Under the pieces are notes generated by a model. That model saw only the letters and a program-made list of their open reading frames with translations, was not told the DNA's origin and did not search any database. The position numbers and the translations under genes are program-made. A stretch of 64,000 bases of DNA from Verrucomicrobiales bacterium (lineage in GTDB: Bacteria > Verrucomicrobiota > Verrucomicrobiia > Verrucomicrobiales > DEV007): assembly GCA_016795385.1 (NCBI GenBank), contig JAEUHI010000082.1, positions 49,052 through 113,051 on the forward strand, written 5' to 3'. This document shows positions 1 to 8,104 of this stretch, piece by piece. Within the stretch, counting starts at the first letter, position 1; every line of letters starts with the position of its first letter.

Positions 1-1
1 T

Positions 2-811
2 TACGGTTGGGGACAAGCCATGGCCGCGGGCGGACACCTCTATGTCTTCGACACCCGTTACCCCGCGTCAGGTTACGATTTGAACCAGCGCAAGCTTTAC
101 AAGTATCTTCCCACTCCGGAAGGAGCCCACAAAATATGGGAATCCGCCCCGATGCCGGAGGTGCCTTTTGCCTACCTTTCAAAGGGGGTGGATGGGGACG
201 GAGACGAACTCATTTTTCTCGCCGCCTGGCAGGGAGAAGCCGACCTACAAGGCAACCCCGTCAATCACGGTAGTTTGAGTGCCATTTACGACCAGGGTCC
301 CCACGCAGGGCAGACGAAATGGTCCGTGAAGCTGCCGCACACCATCAAACACGCCAGCCTGTGGGAAGGAAAAGACACCCTCATTGTTCCCGCTATGAAT
401 GGGAAAGTCCGTTGGTTACAGGCCTCAACGGGCAAACTGATCCGGGAAGTGACATTGACAGGCGGTGTGAGCCAAGGAGAAAAGAGTCCTTGGCAACAGG
501 TGGTCCTCAGCGGCGACTATGGAATTGTCATGACTCACGATGGCGGTGCGGGCCCGGATACGCCCAACTACTTATTCGTCCTCGATCTGCGAGATGGGCG
601 TGAACTCTGGAAATCGGCTCCGATTCGGGGTGGTGGTGGATGCATGATTCCCGTTCTCTCCGGGGGAATCGCCGTGGTGGGCACCTACTGGCAGGGCACG
701 TGGCATGCGTTCCGGCTGGGGGAAGGCAAGCCATTTCCCTTCTCGGGGTTTGCCAATGAAGCCAGCACGGGGAATGCTCCCGGAGCCTTGACTCAGCTTG
801 CCGGTAAATGA
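2..811 (+). CDS. PQQ-like beta-propeller repeat protein, 5' end cut by window
   Basis: The reading frame is open from the first bases of the window, so the gene begins upstream and only its last ~270 residues are visible. The protein has repeated blade-like segments of the PQQ/outer-membrane WD40-like type, for example the strands ending in LFVLDLRDGRELWKSAPI and the preceding GKVRWLQASTGKLIREV, in which a beta strand is followed by a G-x-L/E-x-W or G-K-L turn. Such propellers are usually extracytoplasmic, as scaffold proteins or quinoprotein dehydrogenases. No catalytic residues or cytochrome motif can be seen in this part. The nearest downstream features are repeats and a transposase, so there is no operon context. 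Family assignment is fair; the substrate is unknown. Confidence 0.65.
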   Translation, partial: YGWGQAMAAGGHLYVFDTRYPASGYDLNQRKLYKYLPTPEGAHKIWESAPMPEVPFAYLSKGVDGDGDELIFLAAWQGEADLQGNPVNHGSLSAIYDQGPHAGQTKWSVKLPHTIKHASLWEGKDTLIVPAMNGKVRWLQASTGKLIREVTLTGGVSQGEKSPWQQVVLSGDYGIVMTHDGGAGPDTPNYLFVLDLRDGRELWKSAPIRGGGGCMIPVLSGGIAVVGTYWQGTWHAFRLGEGKPFPFSGFANEASTGNAPGALTQLAGK

Positions 812-832
812 CGGAATGGGTTTCCCGGCCTG

Positions 833-1003
833 GTTGCTAGGAATTTCCTTTCTCATCCCCTCGGCTCCCTTCCCGCCGAAGGCCCGGGGTCGGAGGGGGT
901 TCGGTTGCTAGGAATTTCCTTTCTCATCCCCTGTTGCTAGGAATTTCCTTTCTCATCCCCTCGGCTCCCTTCCCGCCGAAGGCCCGGGGTCGGAGGGGGT
1001 TCG
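833..1003. repeat. Three copies of a ~70-bp repeat (one truncated)
   Basis: The unit begins GTTGCTAGGAATTTCC and ends in a G-rich stretch around GGTCGGAGGGGG. A full copy lies at 833-903, a 29-base truncated copy at 904-932 and another full copy from 933 to about 1003. The copies are essentially identical, which indicates recent duplication. A diverged copy occurs at 4817-4890. The rest of the gap 812-1205 contains no credible gene. Confidence 0.85.
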
Positions 1004-1205
1004 GGGGGAGGTAGGGGGCGCTCAGGGCCATCAAGGGCAAGAATCGCCCGAATCAGGCCCTCAGGTCAACGATTTTCCGGCGGGTTTCGCAGGTTCGCGG
1101 AAAGAACGCCCGAAAATCTTGCTTTCGGGGCATGGGTAGACGCTCCCGCTCGGTTCCGGCTTCGAAACCAAGTGGGTTTTCCAGTGCAGCCTTCCGGAGG
1201 GGACT

Positions 1206-2717
1206 TCAGTTCACCCCGGCGACCGACCACTCCTCCTCGGGAAACGGATCGGGCGCGTCGAGGACGAGGCGGCGTCCGTCGCCAAGGTCCAGTTCGGGCG
1301 CAGCCCAGGCAGAGTTTGCCTCCGCCCACCGATCCGGTCCGAACTCCTCGAAATCGTCCCGCCAGATGGCGTGAGGCGGAGCTTCAATCGGCACCATCGT
1401 GTCGATGTCGAAAGGCGGGTCCGGCGGAGGTGGCAAAGCGACGATCGCTTCCCACAATCCGTAAAGTCGCAGAAAAAACTCAACTTCACTTCGCCGGATC
1501 ATCGTCCCAATGACCTTCATCGTGCCGCGGCAACAGGGACATTTGTGCGGGTCCTCACCCCAGACCTTCATGATGAGATCGCGCCAGAGAGGACGGAGGG
1601 AGCGTCCGCTCCGTGGTTCCGGCGCATGCAAAATGAAGAGAGTCCCGGATGGGGGTCCCTCCTGCCGATCGGGCCTTTTCGCCTCCGCCATCTCCGGCCT
1701 CTTCCTGCCCGTCTTCGCCGCCATTCCCCGGCTCTTGTTTGAATAGAGCCCGTAGTAGCGGACCGTTTGCTGCCCTTTGGGCGGAATGTGTTCCACCGTC
1801 GCGGCGAGGAAGTCCACGGCCTCGAAGATCTGGAAGTTGCGTTTGGTGTGCCAGCTCCGCTTGGATCGATAGATGACCTTGCCGGTCGATTCGTTCCAGG
1901 TGATTTTTTCCAGCGAGAAGGGGGCGCGCAAGAGGTATTCCGCCAGACGTTTCCTCCCTTCGACATCCTGCGGAGCGACGGGTTTCTCCCCGGCGTCGAG
2001 GCTGAACCCGCTGTGGGTCCAGGCGAGGAGTTGGCGGAGTTTCCGGTCACTGATGAGCTTTTCCCGACGAAGCAGGGCGAGGAACCGGTGCCGGAAAAGT
2101 TCGGCGAGCGGTTCGATCGGGTCGGCGGGAAGGACGTGGAAGCGCCCGTCGCGGTCCACCAGCCCGGAGGCGGCGAGCACGTGGAGGTGAGGATGGAAGT
2201 TCAGGTAGTCGCCGAAGGTCTGCACTGCGGCGACGGCGGCGAGTCGGCCATCCGGCAACTCGAGCCTCGCCCGCATCCAGTCCTGGAGGCTGTCGATGGC
2301 CGTGCTGAAGAGATGGTCGAGCAGCTTGCGCCGCTTGCGGAAAATGCCACGGAGGGGTTTGGGCATGGTGAAGACGAATTGCCGGTGCGGCACGTCGAAG
2401 CAGAGGACGCGGGCAATCCAATCACCGGTCTGGCGGACTTTGCGCTGATGACAACTCGGACAAAAGTGGCGCGTCTTGCAGGTGAAGGCGAGAAGGCGCT
2501 CGTGCCCGCAATCGGGGCACTGGAGCCTCGTGAAACCGGCGGCAAGGTCGCCGCAGCGGTGGAACTGGCGAACGACCTCGACGGCGTCGTGACGGAGGGG
2601 ACCGTGGATGGGGCGATGGCGGTGTTCGTAGCCCGCGACGAAATCGGACCAGCAGCGGTGGACGACTTGCCAGAGCGGCGAGGCTCGGGGACGGCGCGGG
2701 CGGTAGACGGAGGGCAT
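1206..2717 (-). CDS. IS91-family transposase (Y2/HUH-type)
   Basis: This 503-residue protein is a rolling-circle transposase. The N-terminal third has the zinc-binding domain of IS91 transposases, with Cys pairs in LQCPDCGHE and HFCPSCHQRK (about residues 65-95). A histidine-rich HPHLHVL motif near residue 175 fits the metal-binding HUH motif, and the VRYYGLYSNKSRG segment near residue 325 carries the paired tyrosines expected of the nicking site. A second CPCC zinc-like motif lies near residue 395. The length is at the upper end for the family because of an acidic, proline-rich C-terminal tail. The start is the ATG at 2717, immediately next to a perfect palindrome. The frame is intact, so the element may be active. 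It lies in a decayed region with repeats and a broken efflux gene. Confidence 0.92.
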   Translation of the reverse strand: MPSVYRPRRPRASPLWQVVHRCWSDFVAGYEHRHRPIHGPLRHDAVEVVRQFHRCGDLAAGFTRLQCPDCGHERLLAFTCKTRHFCPSCHQRKVRQTGDWIARVLCFDVPHRQFVFTMPKPLRGIFRKRRKLLDHLFSTAIDSLQDWMRARLELPDGRLAAVAAVQTFGDYLNFHPHLHVLAASGLVDRDGRFHVLPADPIEPLAELFRHRFLALLRREKLISDRKLRQLLAWTHSGFSLDAGEKPVAPQDVEGRKRLAEYLLRAPFSLEKITWNESTGKVIYRSKRSWHTKRNFQIFEAVDFLAATVEHIPPKGQQTVRYYGLYSNKSRGMAAKTGRKRPEMAEAKRPDRQEGPPSGTLFILHAPEPRSGRSLRPLWRDLIMKVWGEDPHKCPCCRGTMKVIGTMIRRSEVEFFLRLYGLWEAIVALPPPPDPPFDIDTMVPIEAPPHAIWRDDFEEFGPDRWAEANSAWAAPELDLGDGRRLVLDAPDPFPEEEWSVAGVN

Positions 2718-2772
2718 GATAACTGTTCGTGAGAACAGTTATCAGAAAAGAGTGTTCACGAGAACTCTTTTC
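2718..2772. other. Two adjacent perfect inverted repeats upstream of the transposase
   Basis: The first is GATAACTGTTC / GAACAGTTATC (2718-2728 and 2733-2743) with a 4-base loop. The second is GAAAAGAGT / ACTCTTTTC (2745-2753 and 2764-2772). Their centres are related: GTTCGTGAGAAC and GTTCACGAGAAC. They could form the IS91 end recognised by the transposase or a transposase operator. Confidence 0.75.
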
Positions 2773-2864
2773 GAGAGTTTGGGCCACCTCGCGAAACGAC
2801 CAATTTTCGCAAGCAAGGGGAAGTTGAAATCAGGATCCGTCGGTGCTCCCAAACCCGATTTTCC

Positions 2865-3233
2865 TCAATCCTCAGAAACCGGCCCGCTTCGCCGGATGCG
2901 GATGGCCCGCGGCGTCACGACGGCGAACGCACCGTTCAACTCGCGTTCATGGGTCGCGAGGGTTGCGACGAGCAGCCCGGCCTTTGCCGCAACGGGCAGC
3001 CCTGCCAGCCTCAGGAGAATCACGCCGTGATGGACGAGGGAACGGCGGAAGACGAGCTCGCCAAAATCCTTGTCTTCAGTGATCAGCATGGCTTCGGCCG
3101 AATTCGCGGTGGCGAGGACGACTTCGTCGGAGATCCCCGGCTCCATTTCGGCGACTGAAATCACCTCATGTCCGGCCTCGCGCAGCTTCAGAATGACACC
3201 GCGGTCGAGGTTCTCGTCGGCGACGAGCTTCAT
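2865..3233 (-). CDS. DUF5615-type PIN-like protein, putative toxin
   Basis: A 122-residue protein that begins MKLVADENLD, the typical acidic N-terminal strand of DUF5615 (Mut7-C/PIN-like) proteins, followed by LLREAGHEV-like and ITEDKDFGELVF segments. The acidic residues D6, E7 and the D-K-D-F motif correspond to the metal-binding acidic residues of PIN-like nucleases. It starts inside the stop codon of the DUF433 gene upstream (ATGA, 4-base overlap), the usual arrangement for antitoxin-toxin pairs of this class. Toxicity has not been shown for most family members, so RNase toxin activity is an inference. Confidence 0.85.
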   Translation of the reverse strand: MKLVADENLDRGVILKLREAGHEVISVAEMEPGISDEVVLATANSAEAMLITEDKDFGELVFRRSLVHHGVILLRLAGLPVAAKAGLLVATLATHERELNGAFAVVTPRAIRIRRSGPVSED

Positions 3234-3475
3234 GCCGCCCGATGGGGAGCCGCATAAGGTGGGGCCGGATAGACCACATCCGCCCGCAAGGCTTCCGCCG
3301 CGAACTCGATCGCCGCGAGAACGGCCTCACGCGTCAGACGCGGATGCTCCTCGACGATCCCCTCGATCGTCTCACCGGCGGCGAGTCGGTCGAGGATGCC
3401 CTCCACGGTGATGCGCGTTCCGGCAACGACCGGCTTTCCCATCATGACATCGGGGCGGGATTCGATCAGGTTCAT
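3230..3475 (-). CDS. DUF433 family protein, putative antitoxin
   Basis: The 81-residue product has the compact DUF433 pattern: PDVMMGKPVVAGTRITV, then ILDRLAAGETIEGIVEEHPRLT, then EAVLAAIEFAAE. This is a winged helix-like DNA-binding fold seen in VapB45-type antitoxins. The start is set at the ATG at 3475 because the family begins a few residues before the conserved G-K-P motif; the frame upstream is open but has no family similarity. It is translationally coupled to the DUF5615 gene. The interval 3487-3662 has no gene and is full of degenerate CCGCGGA/CGCGAAT words, probably decayed intergenic repeats. Confidence 0.85.
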   Translation of the reverse strand: MNLIESRPDVMMGKPVVAGTRITVEGILDRLAAGETIEGIVEEHPRLTREAVLAAIEFAAEALRADVVYPAPPYAAPHRAA

Positions 3476-3662
3476 GGAGGGAAGTTTAGGCGATCCGATG
3501 CCGGGATTCAAGGTCGGATGGACGGGTGCGGATTCAACGCGAATGGCCGCGGAAGCCCGCGAATTTCCGCGAATCCTGCGGGTGGAAGAAGTCGGATACG
3601 CGGATTTGCGCAGAATCGCTGCGCTTCCGCGGATGACCGCAGATCGCAAGGCCCGCAAAGAC

Positions 3663-4816
3663 CTACGCTTTCTTTTCCACCCTCTCCACCGCCGTCTGCA
3701 CCACATAGTACAACATCGGCACCACCGCTAAACTCAGAAACGTCGCCGCGATCATCCCGCCGAACACGGCGGTCCCGATCACCTTCTGACTCTCCGACCC
3801 GGCCCCGCTCGCGATCAGCAGCGGGATCACCCCGAAAATGAACGAAAGGGCCGTCATCATGACCGCGCGGAAGCGCAGCTTCGTCGCCTCGATCGCCGCC
3901 TCGAGGACGGTCTTGCCTTTCTCGCGCAGGACCTGGGCGAACTCGACGATGAGGATGGCGCTCTTCGTTGACAGCCCGATGAGGAGGACGATGCCGATCT
4001 GGGTGTAGACGATGTTTTCCATGCCGCGCCACCGGATCGCTAGATACGCGCCGAGGAGGGCGGTGGGGACGGAGAGGACGACGGAGATGGGGATGGTCCA
4101 GCTCTCGTACTGGGCGGCGAGGACGAGGTAGACGAGAATGATCGAGAACAGGAAGATGAGGCCGGTGGTGCCGGTGGCCGCTTTCTCCTGGAAGGAGAGC
4201 CCGGACCAATTGTAGCCCATGCTCTCGGGCAGCTTGCGGGCGGCCATGTCCTCCATGATGCCCATGGCCTCGCCCTAGCTGAAACCGCCCTCGGGCTGGC
4301 CGAGGATCTTCACGGAGGGGTAGAGATTGAAACGGGTCACGGTCTGGGGCCCGAAGGTCTCTTCGACGTTCGCGAGGGAGCCGAGGGGGATCATTTTTCC
4401 CGAAGCGCCGCGCAGCTCGAGCCGGCGGATGGCCCCGGGATCGGCGCGATAGGGGGCGTCGGCCTGGGCGTAGACCTTGAAGATGCGGCCAGGAGGGTGA
4501 AGTCGTTCACGTAGGCGGAGCCGAGATTCACCTGGAGGGTCTCGAAGACGGAGGGCAGCGGCGTGCCGGTGCGGAGGACCTGGTCGCGGTCGATGTCGAC
4601 AAGGGGCTGGGGCACGTTCGCCCGGAAAGTGGTGCTCATGCCGGCGAGACCGCTCTGGGCGTTGCCGTCCTCGATCAGCTCCTGAGCGACCTGCTGGCGA
4701 GTCTCGAAACCGACGCCCCCGCGGTCCTGCAGCATGAAGGTGAATCCGCCGGAGGTGCCGACGCCGGGGAGGGAGAGCATGGGGAAGGCGAAGGCGACGG
4801 AGTCCTTGAAACGCAT
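3663..4816 (-). pseudogene. Remnant of an AcrB/MexB-type RND efflux permease
   Basis: Only about the C-terminal 40% of an RND inner-membrane pump is present. The N-terminal piece (4391-4816, from MRFKDSVAF) matches the second porter segment, with the GFTFMLQDRGG and FRANVPQPLVDIDRDQ regions. The frame then shifts near 4490, after VNDFTLLA; the other frame continues GRIFKVYAQADAPYRADPG. A TAG stop at about 4276 replaces a serine in GGFS-GEAM. The last piece (3663-4265) has the final transmembrane helices, including the LVLAAQYESW and ILIVEFA regions, and ends at a normal C-terminus. Three independent lesions (lost N-terminus, frameshift, nonsense codon) make this non-functional. No adaptor or outer-membrane partner gene remains. 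The 5' break point coincides with a copy of the 70-bp repeat. Confidence 0.93.
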
Positions 4817-4890
4817 CAGTAATTGCTAGGGATTCGCTCTTTCATCCCTTTCGACTTCTCGCCACCCTTTGGGCTGGGTTGGAGGGGGCG
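4817..4890. repeat. Diverged copy of the ~70-bp repeat at the pseudogene break
   Basis: The block starts ATTGCTAGGGATTCGC and ends TTGGAGGGGGCGGA. It aligns along its length with the repeat at 833-1003 (shared TTGCTAGG, TCATCCC and GGAGGGGG). It begins right where the RND remnant loses similarity. No gene is visible in the rest of 4891-5126. Confidence 0.7.
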
Positions 4891-5126
4891 GAGCAGGCGG
4901 AGGAACGGCAAAGCGGGCTTCATTTCGAAGCATTTTGCGCTGAAATCGGTCCCTTGGTCAACCGGTCTCCCGAAATTAACTGGTTTGCGGAATCGTAACG
5001 GCCCTTTTCCGTGGAGTTTGGGCACGAAACCACGCCCCATGTCCATTTTTTGGGCAAAGATCCCAGCCTTTCAGCTTTCTGCGGTTTTTGACCCTCAATC
5101 CCAGCGGAAGGCAATCACGGTTCCCG

Positions 5127-7910
5127 TCACCCCGCCAGAATCTGATCCAGCACGTAGGGCAGGATGCCGCCGGCGTTGTAGTAGTCCACCTCCGCGGGCG
5201 TATCGAGGCGCACCTTGAGCGGGATCGTCAGGCTCGATCCGTCGCTCTTATGAGCCACGAGGGTCGCGGTCTGCATGGGCTTCAGCTCACCGGCGATGCC
5301 GACGATGTCGAAGGTCGCGTCGGCGAGGTCCTTGACGAGGTCGTAGTCGGCCGGGTCGGCGAAGTTCAGCGGCAGCACGCCCATCCCGATGAGGTTGGAA
5401 CGGTGGATGCGCTCGAAGGACTTCGTGACGACGGCGCTGACGCCGAGGAGGCGCGTGCCCTTCGCGGCCCAGTCGCGCGAGGAACCCATCCCGTAATCCT
5501 CGCCGCCGATGACGACGAGCGGCGTGCCCTCGGCCTGATAGGCCATCGAGGCATCGTAGATGAAGGTGGGCTTCGCTCCGGCGACCGGGGCGATCGTCGT
5601 GTCGGGCGCGGCGACGTCACTCTTGCCGAAATACTGCGTGTAACCTCCCTCGACGCCGGGGCACATCAGGTTCTTGATGCGGACGTTCGCGAAGGTGCCG
5701 CGGGTCATGACGCGGTCGTTGCCGCGACGGGCGCCGTAGGAGTTGAACTCGGCCTTCTCGACGCCGTTCTCGAGGAGATACTTGCCCGCGGGCGAGGTCG
5801 CCTTGATCGAGCCGGCCGGGGAAATGTGGTCGGTCGTGACGGAGTCGCCGAAGATGCCGAGGGGACGGGCTCCGACGATGTCGGTGCTGGCGCCTTCTTT
5901 CGTCGTGAAAAAGGGCGGCGACTGCACGTAGGTCGATTTCGGATCCCAGGTGTAGGTCGCACCGGTGGTGCCGTGGATCTCGCCCCACTTCGGATTGGCG
6001 GTGTCGACGTTGCCGTAGAGTTTCGCGTAAACCTCGGGCTTCAGCGCGGCATCGAGCTCGGCGCGGATCTCGGCCTGGGTCGGCCAGAGGTCGGCGAGGA
6101 AGACGGGCTCGCCCTTCGTGTCCATGCCGATCGGTTCGGTCGTGAGATCGAGATCGACGCGCCCGGCGAGGGCGTAAGCGACGACGAGCGGGGGCGACAT
6201 GAGGAAGTTCGCCCGGATCGAGCCGTGGACGCGGGCCTCGAAATTGCGGTTGCCGGACAGGACCGAGGCGCAGACGAGATCGCCCGCCTTGATGGCGTCC
6301 TCGATCGCCGGATGGAGCGGACCGGAGTTGCCGATACAGGTGGTGCAGCCGTAGCCAACCGTTTCAAACCCGAGCTGGTCGAGCTCCTTCTGGAGCCCGG
6401 TCGCCTCGAGGTAGTCGGTGACGACGCGCGAGCCGGGCCCGAGCGAGGTCTTCACGAAGGGCGGCACGGTGAGGCCGCGTGCATTCGCCTTCTTCGCGAG
6501 GAGGCCGGCCGCGAGCATCACGCTCGGGTTCGAGGTGTTCGTGCAACTCGTGATCGCGGCGATGAGGACGGACCCATGCTTGATCTGCGTATCGACGCTG
6601 ATCGCGGTGATGGTTTCCCCGGCCACGAGCGGGTTCTCGAATTCACCGGCAGGCGAATCGAGGTGCAGCGCTGCCACGGCACCGCGCTTGGCTTCCTCGA
6701 TGCCGAAGCCACCCGAAGCGGCGGGAGCGGTGAGGAGGGCGTTGAACTTCTCGCCGAGGACGGGCACGTCGATGCGGTCCTGCGGACGCTTCGGTCCGGC
6801 GACGCACGGAACGATGCTGGCGAGGTCGAGCTCGATGAGGTCGGTGTAGTCGCACTCGCCCTTGCCGGGGATGCCGAAGAGGCCCTGGGCCTTGTAGTAA
6901 CTCTCCACGGTGGCGCAGAGCTCCTCGCTGCGGCCGGTGCCGCGGAGGTAGTTGATCGTCTCGCCGTCGACGGGGAAGAAACCCATCGTCGCGCCATATT
7001 CGGGGGCCATGTTCGCGATCGTGGCGCGGTCGGGCAGGGAAAGGGCGGTGGCGCCGGGTCCGAAGAACTCGACGAACTTGCCGACGACGCCGTGCTTCCG
7101 CAGGATCTCGGTGACGCGCAGGGTCAGGTCGGTCGCGGTGACGCCTTCCTTCAGTTCGCCATGGAGGTAAACGCCGACGACCTCGGGAACGAGGAAGGTG
7201 ACGGGCTGGCCCAGCATGCCGGCCTCGGCCTCGATCCCGCCGACGCCCCAACCAACGACGCCGAGGCCGTTGATCATGGTCGTGTGCGAGTCGGTGCCGA
7301 CGAGGGTGTCGGGATAATAGACGCCGTTCTTGGAAAGCACGCCCTTGGCGAGGTATTCGAGGTTCACCTGGTGGACGATGCCGATCCCGGGAGGCACGAC
7401 GGAGAAGGTCTCGAAGGCCTGCTGGCCCCACTTGAGGAATTCATAGCGCTCGCGGTTGCGGATGAACTCGATCGCCATGTTGCGGTCGAGGGCGAGCTGC
7501 GAACCGGCGAAATCGACCTGCACGGAGTGGTCGACGACGAGATCGACGGGCACGAGCGGCTCCACCTTCGAGGCGACGGCCCCGCGGGCCACGGCGGCGT
7601 CGCGCATCGCGGCGACATCGACGAGCAGCGGCACCCCGGTGAAATCCTGGAGGACGATGCGGGCGACGGTGAAAGGGATCTCGTATTCGCCGGGAGCCTT
7701 CGCGTTCCAGTTCGCGAGATTGCGTACGTCCGCCTCGCTCACCTTGCGTCCGTCGACGTTGCGCAGGACCGACTCGAGCACGATGCGGATGCTGACAGGC
7801 AGGCGGCTCAGATTCGCGGCCACGCCGGATTCGGCGAGAGCGGGCAGGGAGTAAAATTTGCCCTCGGCTCCGGAACCGGTGGTGAAATGGCGGACAACAT
7901 CAAGACTCAT
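5127..7910 (-). CDS. acnA: Aconitate hydratase A
   Basis: The 927-residue enzyme interconverts citrate and isocitrate in the TCA cycle, in the cytoplasm. The three [4Fe-4S] cysteines are visible: C456 in AITSCTNTSNP, and C522 and C525 in GYGCTTCIGNSGP. Other family landmarks are VGTDSHTTMINGLGVVGWGVGG near residue 205 and the C-terminal swivel domain with the GEDYGMGSSRDWAAKG substrate-binding segment near residue 800. Length and domain order fit bacterial AcnA/IRP-type aconitase rather than AcnB. The start at ATG 7910 gives a normal N-terminus. It appears to be a single-gene unit: the ROK gene upstream is separated by 194 bases with a hairpin between them. Confidence 0.98.
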   Translation of the reverse strand: MSLDVVRHFTTGSGAEGKFYSLPALAESGVAANLSRLPVSIRIVLESVLRNVDGRKVSEADVRNLANWNAKAPGEYEIPFTVARIVLQDFTGVPLLVDVAAMRDAAVARGAVASKVEPLVPVDLVVDHSVQVDFAGSQLALDRNMAIEFIRNRERYEFLKWGQQAFETFSVVPPGIGIVHQVNLEYLAKGVLSKNGVYYPDTLVGTDSHTTMINGLGVVGWGVGGIEAEAGMLGQPVTFLVPEVVGVYLHGELKEGVTATDLTLRVTEILRKHGVVGKFVEFFGPGATALSLPDRATIANMAPEYGATMGFFPVDGETINYLRGTGRSEELCATVESYYKAQGLFGIPGKGECDYTDLIELDLASIVPCVAGPKRPQDRIDVPVLGEKFNALLTAPAASGGFGIEEAKRGAVAALHLDSPAGEFENPLVAGETITAISVDTQIKHGSVLIAAITSCTNTSNPSVMLAAGLLAKKANARGLTVPPFVKTSLGPGSRVVTDYLEATGLQKELDQLGFETVGYGCTTCIGNSGPLHPAIEDAIKAGDLVCASVLSGNRNFEARVHGSIRANFLMSPPLVVAYALAGRVDLDLTTEPIGMDTKGEPVFLADLWPTQAEIRAELDAALKPEVYAKLYGNVDTANPKWGEIHGTTGATYTWDPKSTYVQSPPFFTTKEGASTDIVGARPLGIFGDSVTTDHISPAGSIKATSPAGKYLLENGVEKAEFNSYGARRGNDRVMTRGTFANVRIKNLMCPGVEGGYTQYFGKSDVAAPDTTIAPVAGAKPTFIYDASMAYQAEGTPLVVIGGEDYGMGSSRDWAAKGTRLLGVSAVVTKSFERIHRSNLIGMGVLPLNFADPADYDLVKDLADATFDIVGIAGELKPMQTATLVAHKSDGSSLTIPLKVRLDTPAEVDYYNAGGILPYVLDQILAG

Positions 7911-8071
7911 CTTTATTCAGGTGCTGGGGATAAGGATCGCGGGTCGGACCCGACAGGGTTGGCAGAAAAGACCCGATTCCCTCGACGGCAGCCGGGGAAA
8001 GCGGGTCCGGACAAAAGCGCCGGAGCTTAAAGCACGTTCCGGGCCGGTTCAACACCCTTTCAGCCAAAGAG

Positions 8072-8090
8072 CGGCGCGTTTTCCGCGCCG
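8072..8090 (-). terminator. GC-rich hairpin downstream of the ROK gene
   Basis: CGGCGCG and CGCGCCG (8072-8078, 8084-8090) form a perfect 7-bp stem with a 5-base loop 15 bases after the ROK stop codon. On the minus strand it is followed only by CTCTTT, so it is a weak candidate terminator between the ROK gene and acnA. Confidence 0.45.
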
Positions 8091-8104
8091 GTAGCCCTCG
8101 ATTT

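Larger units (their letters stand above)
1206..2772 (-). mobile_element. IS91-family insertion sequence, ends approximate
   Basis: The element is defined by its single transposase gene and the palindromic block just upstream of it (2718-2772). IS91 elements move by rolling-circle replication, lack terminal inverted repeats and make no target duplication, so the exact ends cannot be read from one copy. The 3' limit is somewhere between 1004 and 1206. Confidence 0.6.

Noticed and set aside
1767..2732. 321-codon frame antisense to the IS91 transposase
   Set aside because: Shadow of the transposase frame with no domain similarity.
5088..8030. 980-codon open frame antisense to acnA
   Set aside because: GC-rich coding strands produce long antisense frames; the composition is Arg/Gly/Asp-biased without motifs, and acnA on the other strand is complete.
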